Shown piece by piece: positions 34,301 through 43,514 of a stretch of 64,000 bases of DNA. How positions within the stretch are numbered: the stretch's first letter is position 1; each line of letters begins with the position of its first letter. Both the position numbers and the translations under genes were made by a program. The stretch spans positions 984,501 through 1,048,500 of the forward strand of contig NZ_JBBPBZ010000002.1 in assembly GCF_038070105.1 (NCBI RefSeq), given 5' to 3'. A model generated the notes under the pieces. That model did not search any database. It was not told where the DNA came from and saw only the letters and a program-made list of their open reading frames with translations. This DNA comes from Methylocystis sp. IM3. Its GTDB lineage: Bacteria; Pseudomonadota; Alphaproteobacteria; Rhizobiales; Beijerinckiaceae.

Positions 34301-35076
34301 CGGACGCGGAGGAATTTGACGATGAACGGGACGATCAGCCCCGCTACCGTGACGTCGCCGAGATCGGAACGAGTGAGCTCTATGAAGCCCTTATGGGGCT
34401 GGCCGGCTTTGCCGAGAACCCTTATCTCGCGATGCAGGCGAGCCAGCTTTGCCTCGTCGACAATTCGCTGAATGCGCTCGAGGAGGAGGTCATGCGCCAT
34501 CAGTTCGACGATGAGCCTCCGCGTGGGAAGATCGCGTTGTTGGGTGCGCTCTCGCCGATGTGGATCTATGCCGCCTACGAGCTGCAGCGGACCTGGCGTC
34601 AGCGCTGCGAGGAGGTCATCAAGCTTGCTGAGAATTCGGGCATCGGGCTCAAGGCCGCCCATCTGGAGCGAGAGCTGGGGTATCGCCACTATGATCGCGA
34701 GCTGCGCGCCCAGCAATTGCGCGACGCCCAGGAGCGGCCGGAACTTGTCGAGCAGATGCACCTCGACCTGCGGCGCACGGAGATGGGCTTCACCACGCTC
34801 GAATTCATCCGGGTGGCGCTCGCCAAGCACGAGGTGAGCAAGAAGGGAAACAAGAAGCCGATCGCCTTCGCGCCGGGTCTCGCGCGTCCCAACCGCTGGT
34901 GTGGCTCGATGGAATATGAGCTGAGCAATGGTGGCGCGATCATCAGCTACGTCACGCGCCGCGACATCGCCGAGACCATCCGGTTCATCCCCGAGGCGGA
35001 GAATCCGAGCGACGAGGATCTCGCCGGCTTCCGAGCGTACATGAACCCGCCCGATGTCGAGGTGCTGGGCGGCTGA
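34297..35076 (+). CDS. Uncharacterised protein, 259 residues
   Basis: Third gene of the cluster, starting MTDAEEFDDERDDQPRY. It is acidic at the N-terminus and helical in the middle (LGALSPMWIYAAYELQRTW, RQRCEEVIKLAEN), with a conserved-looking C-terminal beta region (NRWCGSMEYELSNGGAIISY). No family recognised. It overlaps the previous gene by 4 bases and is 7 bases from the next, so the set is one operon. Confidence 0.55.
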   Translation: MTDAEEFDDERDDQPRYRDVAEIGTSELYEALMGLAGFAENPYLAMQASQLCLVDNSLNALEEEVMRHQFDDEPPRGKIALLGALSPMWIYAAYELQRTWRQRCEEVIKLAENSGIGLKAAHLERELGYRHYDRELRAQQLRDAQERPELVEQMHLDLRRTEMGFTTLEFIRVALAKHEVSKKGNKKPIAFAPGLARPNRWCGSMEYELSNGGAIISYVTRRDIAETIRFIPEAENPSDEDLAGFRAYMNPPDVEVLGG

Positions 35077-35083
35077 TGGGATC

Positions 35084-36157
35084 ATGAGCGACCAGCCGCC
35101 AAGACCGCCGAAGACCAAGGCCTTCGACCTGCTCGCGTCGTTGGCCACGTTTGCGCGCGAACAGGGCATTGCGCTGAACGATCCGTCGCTGGTGGAGCGC
35201 TTCATTGCGGACGCGGGACCCAAGCTGAAGGAGGCGTTGGCCGACCCGGCGCTGATCCACGGCTCGCGAACCGAGCGCCTGTTCGAGGCGACGGTTCTGA
35301 GCCTCGGGCGTTTTCGTTTGCTGAAGAGCGAGGACGCCGGCCGCGTCCATGCCGCCGGCACCTTCCGCGCTCCGGACTTCCGGGTGGTCCTCGACGACGT
35401 CGAGCAGTGGCTGGTCGAGGTCAAGAATGTCCGAATCAAGGAGCCGTTCAAGCAGGAGACGCGGATGTCCGCGGCCTATCTCGCCTCGCTCCAGGCCTAT
35501 GCGGATATGGTCGGCACGCCGCTGAAGCTGGCGATTTTCTGGTCGCGCTGGAACATCTGGACGGTGATTTCGCCGGATCGCTTTCGCACTCGGAATGGAG
35601 GTCTTCGGGTGACGATGAAGGACGCCCTTCTGGCCAACGAGTCCGAGCGGCTCGGCGAGGTGATCATCATGACCAAGCCGCCGCTGCGGCTCGTGCTTGG
35701 AGCGGCGACTGATATGCCGCGGTCGCTGAGCCCGGAGGGCTTGGCCAACTTCATCATCGGATCGGCGAAACTCTTCAGCGGTGACGTCGAGCTGATCGAT
35801 CCCAGAGACCGCAAGCTCGCAGAGGTGTTGCTTTTCTACGGCGAGTGGTCCACCGAAGGTCCGCTTGCCGTCACCGACGGCGGCGAGTTTGCGGGTGTCG
35901 AGTTCGTCGCGACGCCTGAGGAGCCCTCCGATCAGGGCTGGGATGGCATTGGCTGGGCGAGTCGCATTTTCAGCCGGTACTATGCCGCGCAGACCATCGA
36001 TGGCGACCAGGTGATCCAGCTCCATGGCAACGCGGCGCCGGAATGGTTCGCGCCGCTCTCGGATTGGGATTTCAAGAACAGCAAGCTGCCGCTTCTGCTG
36101 GGGCGGATTCAGACGCCGGACGACAAGACGCGCAGCGAGCCTGAGCTGTCTGTCTGA
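35084..36157 (+). CDS. PD-(D/E)XK nuclease-like protein
   Basis: A 357-residue protein, last of the rightward cluster. Residues around 65-135 fit a PD-(D/E)XK core: SRTERLFEATVLSLG for the first Glu, FRAPDFRVVL for the Asp and WLVEVKNVRI for the E-x-K. The rest, including a block with SPEGLANFIIGSAKLF, is unassigned. The start at 35084 (MSDQPPRPPK) is 7 bases after the previous stop. Probably the effector of a defence cluster; this is inferred from fold and neighbours only. Confidence 0.62.
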   Translation: MSDQPPRPPKTKAFDLLASLATFAREQGIALNDPSLVERFIADAGPKLKEALADPALIHGSRTERLFEATVLSLGRFRLLKSEDAGRVHAAGTFRAPDFRVVLDDVEQWLVEVKNVRIKEPFKQETRMSAAYLASLQAYADMVGTPLKLAIFWSRWNIWTVISPDRFRTRNGGLRVTMKDALLANESERLGEVIIMTKPPLRLVLGAATDMPRSLSPEGLANFIIGSAKLFSGDVELIDPRDRKLAEVLLFYGEWSTEGPLAVTDGGEFAGVEFVATPEEPSDQGWDGIGWASRIFSRYYAAQTIDGDQVIQLHGNAAPEWFAPLSDWDFKNSKLPLLLGRIQTPDDKTRSEPELSV

Positions 36158-36207
36158 GGCTGAATTTTATGCGCGCCTTGTTGTGCGCGGCCTGTGTTGA
36201 CGCCGGC

Positions 36208-37575
36208 TCACTCGTCAGCCGGCCGCTCCGGCGGCGACAGCACCCATCCGTCGGACTGGAGGAAGGTGAGAACGTCCTCATATTTGTCGGTGCGGCGCAT
36301 GCGCTGAATGTGCTGATAGAAGCGATTCCGCGCGTCATGCGTCGGCCGGTCGGCGAGCGTCGCGTTGCGGAGCACGCTGAGCAAGAGGGTGTCGGTCTCT
36401 GCCGCATCCCAGTTCTGCCCGTTGTCGATGACGGCATCGAGCAGCTGGTCGAGCTGCTGGCTGCCGAGACGGCCGGCGTAGGGCGTGATGAGGTCGCTGA
36501 AATTCGCCTCGGATCCTCGAAAACTGCCGGAGCCCTGATATTCTTCGACTGCGCGCGGCCAAAGGTCGGCGAGCGGTTGAGAGGCGATCGCGGCCGCTAG
36601 GTGCTCGCGGCTGAGGCCGGCAATGAGGGGCAACACCGCAGCGCGGAATTGCGGGACGGTCGCGCCCGCCAGGATTCGATAGTCGGTGAGCGCCGCGGGG
36701 TCAGCATTGTCGATCGTCGCCTGCAGCGCGGTGCGCGTCGGTTCCTGAAGCTCGGGCCAGAAATCCGGAAAAGCGGCGATGAAAGCGATTGCGCGCGGTC
36801 GGTTCGCCGGCTCGAGATTGTCGATCAGCCTGATGATTGCCTGAGCGACGTCCGGCCAGGCGGGAGCGGCGCGGTCGCGCACCGCGACCAGCGAGGGGAT
36901 GATCTTGCGATGGAGCGGTTCCCATTGCGGGGGCACGCCCTTGAGCAGGGATTTCGCGAGCACCGTACCGAAGTTGCGGACGTTCTGGGCGCGGACGCGC
37001 GCGAGGTAGCGTTGCTCGACATAGTCGAGGATGCGTTCATAAGCCGTCGGAAAGCCTGTCGACTGCACGTCGACGTCGTAGAGGTCGAAGATCGCCTTGC
37101 CCTGCAGGGGTTCCTGCGACAGCACGAGATCGACCGCATTGACGAGGTGGAGTCGCACGAGCTCCGGCGATGGTTCGAAGAGATCGGCCTCGGCCGAGAA
37201 GGCCGGGTGGGCGCAGAGGTGCCGATCTTCGCGCAGGCGCTCCAGATGCGTTCGGGCGATGCGATTGACGACCTGGGTATTGGCCGTCGCGTCTTCGAGG
37301 ATGCCTCCTTCAAGCTGAAGCAGCTTGGCGATATCGCCTGAGACGGTCGCATTGTCCCACGACTGAAGAAAAGCCGTCGCGGCCGCATCGCCCATGGCGC
37401 TCAGCTCGCGGTACTTGGCGATCAGATCATAGACGAGGGCGACCCATGCGGAGGTAAGTGCGCCACGCAACGCGCCCGCCTTGTAGGCTTTCACGGCGTC
37501 CAGAAAGTACAGCTTCGACTGCGGATGCCGAATTCGGGTGAGCAGTATGTCGAGGTCTACAAATCCAGTGTCCAC
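36208..37575 (-). CDS. HEPN-like domain protein
   Basis: A 455-residue helical protein convergent with the preceding cluster. The N-terminal half (about 10-165) resembles HEPN/DUF4145 proteins: ALRGALTSAWVALVYDLIA and the R-x4-H motif in REDRHLCAHPAF, which in HEPN ribonucleases is the active site. The C-terminal half is helical without a recognised domain. A toxin or RNase role in phage defence is plausible but not shown. Confidence 0.6.
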   Translation of the reverse strand: MDTGFVDLDILLTRIRHPQSKLYFLDAVKAYKAGALRGALTSAWVALVYDLIAKYRELSAMGDAAATAFLQSWDNATVSGDIAKLLQLEGGILEDATANTQVVNRIARTHLERLREDRHLCAHPAFSAEADLFEPSPELVRLHLVNAVDLVLSQEPLQGKAIFDLYDVDVQSTGFPTAYERILDYVEQRYLARVRAQNVRNFGTVLAKSLLKGVPPQWEPLHRKIIPSLVAVRDRAAPAWPDVAQAIIRLIDNLEPANRPRAIAFIAAFPDFWPELQEPTRTALQATIDNADPAALTDYRILAGATVPQFRAAVLPLIAGLSREHLAAAIASQPLADLWPRAVEEYQGSGSFRGSEANFSDLITPYAGRLGSQQLDQLLDAVIDNGQNWDAAETDTLLLSVLRNATLADRPTHDARNRFYQHIQRMRRTDKYEDVLTFLQSDGWVLSPPERPADE

Positions 37576-37757
37576 GGTTCTCTATCCAGACGGGGCAATG
37601 TGTCGAGGCAATATTACCTTACCTCATATGCTACCGAAAATCCCGCGTCCTCATCTTGGAGGTTCGAACATGTGGGCGCGACTATGAGCGGCGAAGGCGT
37701 TGTGGCGTTCGGCGACGCATGTAGCGCTCTGCTGCAGATACGGCCGTAAACCTCAGA

Positions 37758-38216
37758 TCAGGTTGTGAGCACGACCTCCTCAGGCGCGGCATGTCGGGCG
37801 AACATGTAGGCAGCGGCTTCGACGCGGAAAAAGTACCGCAATCTGACGATCATGAGAGCGGAGAAATCGATGTCGCGCTCGCCATGGACCAGGCTCTGCA
37901 TCGACATGATGTCCTCTTGGCTCGGCCGGACCAGAAAGCTGGGATGCGAATGCCATTCGCCGAGGTAGTTGTAGCGTTTGAAATCAGATCCGGTCTTCTG
38001 GAAGAAGCTTTCGAGCGCTTCCGCATGATGTTCAGGGCTGCGCACGAAATGAGCGGCCGTCCCGGTCTTGTCGTCGACCGAGAAGTCGATGATCCGAAAA
38101 TGGTCCGGCGCGACTTGCTCGCCCATGAGAATGCCGCCGATTTCACGCCGGCCGGCACGTCTCAGGCAGTTGCGAAGTCGCGCCCTCTGGCTACTTGGAA
38201 GATTGATCGTTACCAT
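37758..38216 (-). CDS. cap3: Cap3 JAB/JAMM deconjugating protease (CBASS type II)
   Basis: A 152-residue JAB-domain metalloprotease. The full JAMM set is visible: Glu33 in IGGILMGE, His89 and His91 in GEWHSHPSFL, and Asp102 in RPSQED. In type II CBASS, Cap3 removes the CD-NTase from targets to which Cap2 attached it. The start at 38216 lies inside the last 26 bases of cap2, so the two are coupled. It is the last gene of the CBASS operon. Confidence 0.9.
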   Translation of the reverse strand: MVTINLPSSQRARLRNCLRRAGRREIGGILMGEQVAPDHFRIIDFSVDDKTGTAAHFVRSPEHHAEALESFFQKTGSDFKRYNYLGEWHSHPSFLVRPSQEDIMSMQSLVHGERDIDFSALMIVRLRYFFRVEAAAYMFARHAAPEEVVLTT

Positions 38217-39915
38217 CGACTGCCGTCGGCAAGAGTTCGCGCAGCAGGGCAAGGCTCTCTGCGACAGAGGCGGGGTCCTGTTCAACCTTCCAGGGTTCGG
38301 AGCCGGCCAGTTCGATCGGCCAGGTTTCGAACGGCTGGGAGAAAATCCAGGCCCGACGTAGGCCGATTGCATAGGCTGGCATGGGAAAAGCGCTGTCCTC
38401 TGGACGCATGAGCACGTCGGTCGCCAGGCGTGCCAAGTGTCCTGCAATGACGGAAACTTCCGCATCGTCAGCGACAAGCGGCCCGCCGCTCTCGGCTGGT
38501 GCCGCGTATGGTGCCGAGAGACCGGCGAGCGGGGCGGGCACGCCGTGCGCATTGCACCAGGCGTTGATCTGGTTGCGGGCCGTCTGAGGTTCAGGCTCAT
38601 GGCCTGACCGAACGCGCGCCACCAGGCCGCCGATGCCCCCGGCGAACACCTCGCCCCAGACGAACGGCTTCAGGCTTTCCTTCGCAACCGCGGCACAGAA
38701 ATTGAAGCAATGCGCGTCCGCGGTGGCGTCGATGATGACGTCGCAGGCCCGCAACACAGACATCACCGAGTCTGTCGAATGGGCACTTTCCTGGCCGCCC
38801 AGCGCGACACGTCGCACTGTGACATCGATTGTTCCTGCAATCTCTATGAGGCGGGCGCGGACAGCGTCGACCTTGTGAACACCCGCCGCCGCAGCGCCAA
38901 GCTCGTTCCGCACCAGGTTCTCCGCGAACATGACGTCGTCATCAACGAGCGTAAACTTGCGCACACCTGCGCGCCCAAGCATCGCGGCGACCTTGGAGCC
39001 AAGCGAGCCGCACCCGACAATGCCAACGCTTTTGCCGAGAAGAACGGCATAGTCATCCGGGAGCCGGCTGCCGGCCGTGACCTTCAGAATCCGCGATCGA
39101 CCGAAGTAGCGTTTCTGGCTGCCGTCATAGGCATAGAAATGCGCGATCTCGGTCTCGGAGACCAGCACCAGGTCCATCTCGCCGGTGGCGGCAAGCGCCT
39201 GCTCGCGGAGGGGCGCGAGGCCGAGATTACTGAGCAGATTTGCGATGCTCTCTTGCGCTGCCGCTGGCATGGCGGTTCCCTGTGGCAGTCGAATGGCATG
39301 GCCTCGTTTTGTCGTCTCGCGAATGCCGGTAGGCCATGCGCGCGCATCGGCGACGCCATCGATCTCGGCGATCGTCACGGTGAAGGTTTCAGCGTGATAT
39401 TTCTCAGCAATGCCGATCTCGATGAACTGACCGGGTTCGAGCGCCTTCAGGCGCTCCTCGATCGGCAGCGTCAGCAGAAACCGGAAGTATGAGCCGCGGA
39501 CGCTTTGGCCGAGGGAAACAGCGTGCGCCGACGGCAGTTCGGGACCATCGGCATCGCGCTCACCGGCGATCAGACGACGCGCGCTTTCGATCATCATCGC
39601 CCCGGTGATCGTCGTCTCCCAGTTGTCGGCGCGATATTCGAGGCAAAGATTTCCACCGGCGCCGTACTGATGACTCGAGAGGCGGCTGCCGTCTCGGGGC
39701 ACGACGATGGGCGGGGCATTGGGGTGGAATTCCGCATAGGTCATCGTGAGCGGAATGCTATCCCCGTCGTGTTCGATCTCGAAGTCGACGGCGAATGCGG
39801 CGCCGTCCGAGAGATACCAGCGCACGCCTCTCAGCCAGCTTACGCGCTCTGCGAGATCAACGACGCTCTGGCGCTCGGATCGCGCTCGTGCCGGGTTCTC
39901 AAGCCACCAAATCAT
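38191..39915 (-). CDS. cap2: Cap2 E2-E1 fusion ligase (CBASS type II)
   Basis: A 574-residue protein. An E2/UBC-like domain at about 1-130 has a candidate catalytic Cys91 in GAGGNLCLEYRADNWE. An E1/ThiF-like adenylation domain starts near 295, with the nucleotide loop VGIVGCGSLGSKVA and the acidic strand LVDDDVMFAENLVRNE. Cap2 activates the C-terminus of the CD-NTase and conjugates it to boost cyclic-nucleotide output. It overlaps the CD-NTase stop by 4 bases. Confidence 0.92.
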   Translation of the reverse strand: MIWWLENPARARSERQSVVDLAERVSWLRGVRWYLSDGAAFAVDFEIEHDGDSIPLTMTYAEFHPNAPPIVVPRDGSRLSSHQYGAGGNLCLEYRADNWETTITGAMMIESARRLIAGERDADGPELPSAHAVSLGQSVRGSYFRFLLTLPIEERLKALEPGQFIEIGIAEKYHAETFTVTIAEIDGVADARAWPTGIRETTKRGHAIRLPQGTAMPAAAQESIANLLSNLGLAPLREQALAATGEMDLVLVSETEIAHFYAYDGSQKRYFGRSRILKVTAGSRLPDDYAVLLGKSVGIVGCGSLGSKVAAMLGRAGVRKFTLVDDDVMFAENLVRNELGAAAAGVHKVDAVRARLIEIAGTIDVTVRRVALGGQESAHSTDSVMSVLRACDVIIDATADAHCFNFCAAVAKESLKPFVWGEVFAGGIGGLVARVRSGHEPEPQTARNQINAWCNAHGVPAPLAGLSAPYAAPAESGGPLVADDAEVSVIAGHLARLATDVLMRPEDSAFPMPAYAIGLRRAWIFSQPFETWPIELAGSEPWKVEQDPASVAESLALLRELLPTAVDGNDQSSK

Positions 39916-41132
39916 TCCGCGCCGCCGAACCCCTGAGGCTTGGTCGGAACACGGCTTTTGTCCGGAAAGGAGAGACCGGCGCTCACCGGCGCCACCGACG
40001 CGGTTTTCAGCAGCGGGGATCGTGCTGGCGGCTGGCGCCGGCGTGCCGCGCGACCGGCGAGCGACCCGCCGACGCCGCGTCCAACCGTCTCGGTGATCAC
40101 GGTCCTGTCGCTCGAACGCGCTGCCTCGGCAAACTCGGTCCTCGCCTTCTGCAGCCATTCGGCAAAGGCGGCAGCCCGCTCAGGGTGCTCGGCCCATTTG
40201 TCGGCGAAGTTTTCGAGCGGGTCGGTGGGGTTCGGGATCCAGTACCGGTTGTCGTGCCACAGGATATGTTTGTCCATTCCCGCGAGGATGACCGCGAGCG
40301 CTTCGCCGATCGTCTCTTCGCCGCTATAGGCGTGCGCCGCGAGCGTGGTGATGATCACCGAGATCGGTCGGTCTTCCTTGCGACTCTCGAAGGTATGATC
40401 CCGGTGGCGCTTCAGGATCATAACAGCGGCCTGAAGAGGCGTGCGTACTTTGTAGTCCGGAATATCTTCGACGCTTGCCTTCACGCTCTCAGCGAGCATG
40501 CGCTTCCGACGTTCGAGAGCGGCCGCCATCCGGCTCTTGAACCACTCACAATACCCCTTCGGGTTCGAGCGCGGCCAGTCGTCTGTAACGGCGGTGTAGG
40601 TCGGCCCCTCGTTGTCGGTGATGGCGATGGCGGTTGTGGTCCAGCGAGCGTCGAGGCCGCGGGATTCCAGGAGGATGCGGGCGCTTTGGCCATTCGGAAC
40701 CGCGGGCACCACATCCATGTGAAACTGGGCACCGTCGGCATAGTCCAGAACCCAGCAGCGACGACCTTCGCGAAGAGGCTTATTCATGCTCTGCGCCCTG
40801 CGATAGGCTTCGATCTCCGCGCCGAGCAGGGTCTTGAGCTGCTGCTGCGTCAGCGAGGTCTTGCCCAGCTTCTGAAGCTCGCAAACCGAATCGACGTCGT
40901 ACTCCTCGGCGTCGTTCGAAGGCCGGATGGTCGTGCCGAGGCGAAAAGACCCCTGCACATAGACCTTCGGGCCGTACCGCCTGACGCTCGATGCGTCACG
41001 GTGCAGCCAATCTCCCAACGACTTGTAGCTCCGCTCGGCCTGCTCATACCGGCTGGGCGGCACGCTCAGTTCTTCGGCAAGATCATCGAGAAATTCCTCG
41101 CTCTCGCGGGTACGCGTCTGCTTGTCCACCAT
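39912..41132 (-). CDS. CD-NTase (cGAS/DncV-like), CBASS
   Basis: A 406-residue nucleotidyltransferase that makes a cyclic oligonucleotide signal when phage is sensed. Motifs: GS at 61-62 in VQGSFRLGTTIRP, the metal-binding pair Asp79 and Asp81 in EEYDVDSV, and a third acid Asp139 in FHMDVVP. The C-terminus is disordered and ends GFGGAE, suiting conjugation by Cap2. It is divergent from the Cap5 effector, which has the SAVED sensor for its product. The clade and product are not decided by eye. Confidence 0.92.
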   Translation of the reverse strand: MVDKQTRTRESEEFLDDLAEELSVPPSRYEQAERSYKSLGDWLHRDASSVRRYGPKVYVQGSFRLGTTIRPSNDAEEYDVDSVCELQKLGKTSLTQQQLKTLLGAEIEAYRRAQSMNKPLREGRRCWVLDYADGAQFHMDVVPAVPNGQSARILLESRGLDARWTTTAIAITDNEGPTYTAVTDDWPRSNPKGYCEWFKSRMAAALERRKRMLAESVKASVEDIPDYKVRTPLQAAVMILKRHRDHTFESRKEDRPISVIITTLAAHAYSGEETIGEALAVILAGMDKHILWHDNRYWIPNPTDPLENFADKWAEHPERAAAFAEWLQKARTEFAEAARSSDRTVITETVGRGVGGSLAGRAARRRQPPARSPLLKTASVAPVSAGLSFPDKSRVPTKPQGFGGAE

Positions 41133-41191
41133 CGGCCTCCCAGATGAAGCCCAGGCGCCGCATGTGGATTGTCGAACTGCGCGGTTGAGCT

Positions 41192-41218
41192 TTGAAGATA
41201 AAACGTGAACATTATACT
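41192..41218 (+). promoter_or_regulatory. Candidate promoter of cap5
   Basis: TTGAAG (41192-41197) and TATACT (41213-41218), 15 bases apart, lie 22 bases before the cap5 ATG in the divergent CBASS region. The spacing is short, so this is tentative. Confidence 0.3.
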
Positions 41219-41239
41219 GAACTCGATCGGAACTTCACC

Positions 41240-42373
41240 ATGGCAAAAACACAAATCCCAAACAAAATTCAGGTCGCCCTCTGGGCGAAGGCCGCCGGGC
41301 GCTGCGAGTACCGTGGCTGCAATGAGGATCTCATCGGCGACCTCATCGCAGGTCGCGAGGATGGCAAGTTCGGCTTTATTGCCCATATCGTCGCCGACAG
41401 CGCCGACGGCCCACGCGGCGATGTGATTCGGTCGCCGTTGCTCGCAAAGGACCTGAGCAATCTTATGCTGCTTTGTGCGAAGCACCATAAGGGCGTGGAC
41501 GTCGATTATCTCGCGGATCATCCCGAGGATGTCCTTCTTGAGATGAAGGCGGAGCACGAGGACCGCATCGCCATCGTCACGGGCATGGCGCAGGAACGGG
41601 CTGCTCACGTGCTCCGGTTCGCTGCAGACATCGGACAGAGGGACGCCCTCGTTTCGACGCGGTCAATTTTCATGGCGATGCCGCCGGACAGGCATCCTGC
41701 AGAGGGGCGAACGATCGATATCGAGTTGGTCGGATGCGACTATTCCGATCATGAAGCGAATTACTGGACCGTCCAGCAGGACAACCTGCGGCGCGTTTTC
41801 GCCCGCAAGGTGAAAGAGCGAATTGAGCAGAAGGAGATAAGACAGCTCAGCGTCTTCGCTTTAGCGCCGCAGCCGCTGCTCATCGAGCTCGGGCATCTAT
41901 TGGGTGATGTCGTCCCGGTCACGGTTCATCAGCGATACCGCGAGCCGGCGACGTGGCGTTGGCAAGCTGAACAGCCCGCGATCACGTTTCAAGTCGGAGA
42001 CTATTCTGGTCCGCGAGATGTGCCTATTGCGCTCAAGCTGGCGCTCAGCGCAACGATCACGGACGATCGGATCCGGGCGGTGCTGGGAGGCAATGTCGCA
42101 ATCTGGTCTCTCATCGCCGAAAATCCGCACAACGATATCATGCGGCGACCCGAAGACCTGGTCGAGTTCAAGCGTCACCTTCGGCGGCTGTTCGATCGGA
42201 TCAAGGCTGTCCATGGTGAGAAAGCGACGATCAACGTTTTTCCGGCGGTGCCGAACTCGGCGGCGGTCGAAGTGGGACGAGTGCTGATGCCGAAGGCTGA
42301 TCTGCCGCTGCATATCTATGATCAGAATCGTTCTGTCGGAGGCTTCATTCCGACGTTGACCATCGCCGGGTAG
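41240..42373 (+). CDS. cap5: Cap5 HNH-SAVED effector nuclease (CBASS)
   Basis: A 377-residue effector. The N-terminal HNH nuclease (about 5-90) has zinc cysteines in RCEYRGCNE and LLCAKHH, and the catalytic His in [10 protein letters not shown] (His49). The C-terminal SAVED domain (about 165-377) shows [47 protein letters not shown] and [15 protein letters not shown] binds the cyclic nucleotide and switches on DNA degradation. The start at MAKTQIPNK (41240) matches the family; an in-frame ATG at 41192 adds 16 residues. Confidence 0.92.
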   Translation: MAKTQIPNKIQVALWAKAAGRCEYRGCNEDLIGDLIAGREDGKFGFIAHIVADSADGPRGDVIRSPLLAKDLSNLMLLCAKHHKGVDVDYLADHPEDVLLEMKAEHEDRIAIVTGMAQERAAHVLRFAADIGQRDALVSTRSIFMAMPPDRHPAEGRTIDIELVGCDYSDHEANYWTVQQDNLRRVFARKVKERIEQKEIRQLSVFALAPQPLLIELGHLLGDVVPVTVHQRYREPATWRWQAEQPAITFQVGDYSGPRDVPIALKLALSATITDDRIRAVLGGNVAIWSLIAENPHNDIMRRPEDLVEFKRHLRRLFDRIKAVHGEKATINVFPAVPNSAAVEVGRVLMPKADLPLHIYDQNRSVGGFIPTLTIAG

Positions 42374-42660
42374 GCGGCCGCACTGGTGCGAGTCATCGAA
42401 AATTCCGCGCCTTCACCTTGGCGGGCTCGGGCCGCAAGCTCGTTGTTGACCTCCGGGGCGGGTTCAGCATCATGTTCTCTATTTGTTCCAGCTTTCGAGC
42501 TAAAGAGTCAAGGCGGAAGAATCGAGCCCGGACGGCACGGGACGGGGATCGAGGGCGCAATGCCGCTTTACGCGGGCAGGCGTGGGGTTCGCCGAGGCTA
42601 GCCCCGGCGGCCGCCGCAACGGACGGCCGCGGGCTGAGCTTTCCGGCACGCGAACACTAG

Positions 42661-43507
42661 TCATCCTCGCCGGTCAGCTCCTTCCACCGCCCTATGCTGA
42701 CATCGACAAATCCAGCCGGATAGCCCTGCGCCATACGGATAAAGTTGGGCTCGCCGTTGCTGTGGACGGCCAGAATGGCTTCGGGCGGCAACGGTTGCGA
42801 CGCGTAGAGGTCGAATGCGTGCTTGTCCGGGATGCAGCCGCGCGATCATCCAAAGGTCGCGACGACGGCGTTCCCGGCGGAATAGCGGTGGTTCGTGGCA
42901 GCCACCGGTATGGCAAGCTCGATGACGCGGGCCGAACCGATTGTCGCCAGTTAGGCGAGAAGACCCGGATCTCGCATCCACATGGACGCGAACTCGCCGC
43001 CCCAATGCGACATCAGTGGCTCAACGCCGGAGTCGTGGATCGCGAGCGGATGAGAGATCATCCAGAACTTGTGCGACCGCGACGCAAGCTGGTCGCTGTG
43101 AAAGGGGCTGGCATCCTAGAGCACGTAGGGCGTCCCGCGAGAGAGGCTGCCGTTGCGACGAGAGCATCGAGACGGGCGCGCAACGTCTCCGGTGTGGAGA
43201 GGTGAATGCCCTGGCGACGCAGGATGGCGATTTCGGCATCCGTCATGCGCGTGTAGTGGAAGGCGCGAATGACGGGGGCCCGCATCTGTTCGCCGACCAT
43301 TTCCTGAAAGTCGTAGAAGCGTGTGGCGTAAGCGTTATCGGGCCGGGCGAGCGGATGATCGGGGCCGCTATAGTGATCATACGCGAGGAAGATTTCACGG
43401 TCCGTCTTCATATAGGCTTGGATCAGATCGGCGTTTTTCTCCAAGACCGCGGTGAGATCTTTGTCGAATGTTTCGACGTTCCAGACGTCGATCGGACGCT
43501 GTGTCAT
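42661..43507 (-). pseudogene. Broken uncharacterised gene downstream of DUF4238
   Basis: From 43507 the first frame is good protein (MTQRPIDVWNVETFDKDLTA, then EMVGEQMRAPVIRAFHYTRM) to about 43140. Continuing it needs a frame change near 43115 (into FHSDQLASRSHKFWMISH and MSHWGGEFASMWMRDPG), a second near 42960 (into VIELAIPVAATNHRYS) and a TGA read where TGG would fit near 42857, before CIPDKHAFDLYASQPLPP and the end ELTGEDD at 42661. The whole would be about 280 residues of unknown function. Either decayed or affected by indel errors. Confidence 0.6.
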
Positions 43508-43514
43508 CGGCGGA

